DNA of 40,927 nucleotides from an uncultured beta proteobacterium (GTDB lineage: Bacteria; Pseudomonadota; Gammaproteobacteria; Burkholderiales; Burkholderiaceae_C), in contig CAIQOO010000193.1 in NCBI GenBank assembly GCA_903873485.1, forward strand, positions 1 through 40,927, written 5' to 3'. The position numbers and the translations under genes were made by a program. This document shows, piece by piece, positions 40,266 through 40,927 of this stretch. The notes beneath the pieces are model-generated. The model did not search any database and was not told the origin of the DNA. It saw only the letters and a program-made list of their open reading frames with translations. Within the stretch, counting starts at the first letter, position 1. Each line of letters begins with the position of its first letter.

Positions 40266-40324
40266 GAAAATAAACGTTATTGAATGAGTGCCGTGCTGGG
40301 CAATGGCTTGCAGCAACCAGAAGA

Positions 40325-40927
40325 TTATTGCAGCAGTTTCAGCACCCCTTGTGGAATCTGATTGGCCTGCGCCACCATGGCGGTACCGGCCTGTTGCAGG
40401 ATCTGGGCGCGTGACAGATTGGAAGTTTCCATGGCGAAGTCGGCATCCTGAATGCGACTGCGCGCCGCACTCATGTTCTCGGAACTGGTTTGCAGGTTGG
40501 AGATGCTGGTTTCAAAGCGCGATTGCAAGGCACCAAAGGTGGCACGCTGGCTATTGACTGCTGCCAGCGCCGAGTCCACGGTGGAAATAGTACGGGTAGC
40601 CGAGTAAACCGTTGACACGTCCAGACTGCTGGTCGCTTGCAATTCACTTGAAGATGTCGCAGCTTTGAAGTAGCCTAAGCCACCAGCTAGACCGCCAGCG
40701 AGGCTGCTAATGCCAAAAGTCTTGTCCGAATCCAATACCACAGTACCGGTCACATAGGCCGACACAGCACCACCGGCAATAGCCACAGTTCCAAGAGTCA
40801 AGCTACTTGCGACCAAAGAATTATTCGTAATACTTATGTCGTTGCCCGCGCTGTTCGTTAATGTGATGCCATCTCCCGCAGCATTGAGTTTTGCAGTCAC
40901 CCCGGTTTGGGATGTCTTGTCGTTGAA
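40325..40927 (-). CDS. fliC: Flagellin, C-terminal two-thirds (5' end outside window)
   Basis: The last 200 codons of a flagellin. The C-terminal D1/D0 region is classical: VDSALAAVNSQRATFGALQS, RFETSISNLQTSSENMSAAR, SRIQDADFAMETSNLSRAQI and the end AGTAMVAQANQIPQGVLKLL. Upstream is the variable surface-exposed part, rich in Ser, Thr, Ala and Gly (for example SLAGGLAGGLGYFKAATSSS). The frame is open to the window edge, so the gene continues beyond it. It would polymerise into the flagellar filament. It may head a flagellar cluster beyond the window. Confidence 0.95.
   Translation of the reverse strand, partial: FNDKTSQTGVTAKLNAAGDGITLTNSAGNDISITNNSLVASSLTLGTVAIAGGAVSAYVTGTVVLDSDKTFGISSLAGGLAGGLGYFKAATSSSELQATSSLDVSTVYSATRTISTVDSALAAVNSQRATFGALQSRFETSISNLQTSSENMSAARSRIQDADFAMETSNLSRAQILQQAGTAMVAQANQIPQGVLKLLQ

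Noticed and set aside
1-40927. CRISPR array
   Set aside because: The repeats seen are dispersed, of unequal spacing and often inside genes; no regularly spaced direct repeats or cas genes occur.

Overview
The window reads as a chromosomal segment of a betaproteobacterium, most likely Comamonadaceae (Rhodoferax/Polaromonas-like). The reasons are high-GC coding sequence, the protein families and gene orders seen (a cys cluster with a DUF934 gene and an APS-type cysH, lptFG divergent from pepA-holC, an exosortase/PEP-CTERM block), and many copies of a short interspersed repeat of the type 'cctccagccctta...gctgacagctat', which I associate with this family. The genus assignment is inference. Both ends are cut inside genes: glnS on the left and a flagellin gene on the right.

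Layout. 0-4.7 kb: glnS (3' part), greA, a DUF808 membrane protein, a PA3286-type beta-ketoacyl synthase III and a GNAT acetyltransferase. 4.8-7.6 kb: a three-gene cassette (unknown small protein, PnuC, NadR) for nicotinamide riboside uptake and conversion to NAD, flanked by two related direct repeats of about 165 bp. 7.6-10.1 kb: an indolepyruvate/phenylpyruvate decarboxylase and serB. 10.2-16.8 kb: an assimilatory sulfate reduction cluster (TauE-type exporter, cysI, DUF934, cysH, cysD, cysN) with several overlapping stop/start codons. The matching regulator (CysB type) and a sirohydrochlorin chelatase lie at 26.3-27.7 kb. 16.9-18.3 kb: 7Fe ferredoxin and a ferredoxin-NADP reductase.

18.3-25.1 kb holds the most interesting material. 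It contains the TPR protein PrsT of the exosortase system and a PEP-CTERM protein that carries a Cys/Gln pair resembling Gram-positive thioester adhesin domains, preceded by a strong sigma-54 promoter match. A secreted S1C serine protease follows, then a FeeM-like N-acyl amino acid synthase fused to a PilZ (c-di-GMP binding) domain. The exosortase itself is not in the window. 25.1-33.4 kb is mostly housekeeping: aminotransferase, cysB, cbiX, lptG, lptF, pepA, holC, a small unknown protein and a LivJ/K-type binding protein.

33.5-40.3 kb starts after tRNA-Ser(GGA) and is a zone of gene decay. It holds a truncated GGDEF gene, a DUF4214/RTX protein, the last part of an adenosine deaminase gene, an IS21-like end motif, remnants of DUF4351 and Rpn nuclease genes, one intact AAA/PD-(D/E)XK protein and an IS200/IS605 remnant. 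The flagellin gene follows.

Two repeat systems run through the window. One is the 50-70 bp interspersed repeat (nine copies seen), three copies of which contribute codons to cys genes. The other is a nested-palindrome REP-like element of about 145 bp (two full copies, one collapsed copy).
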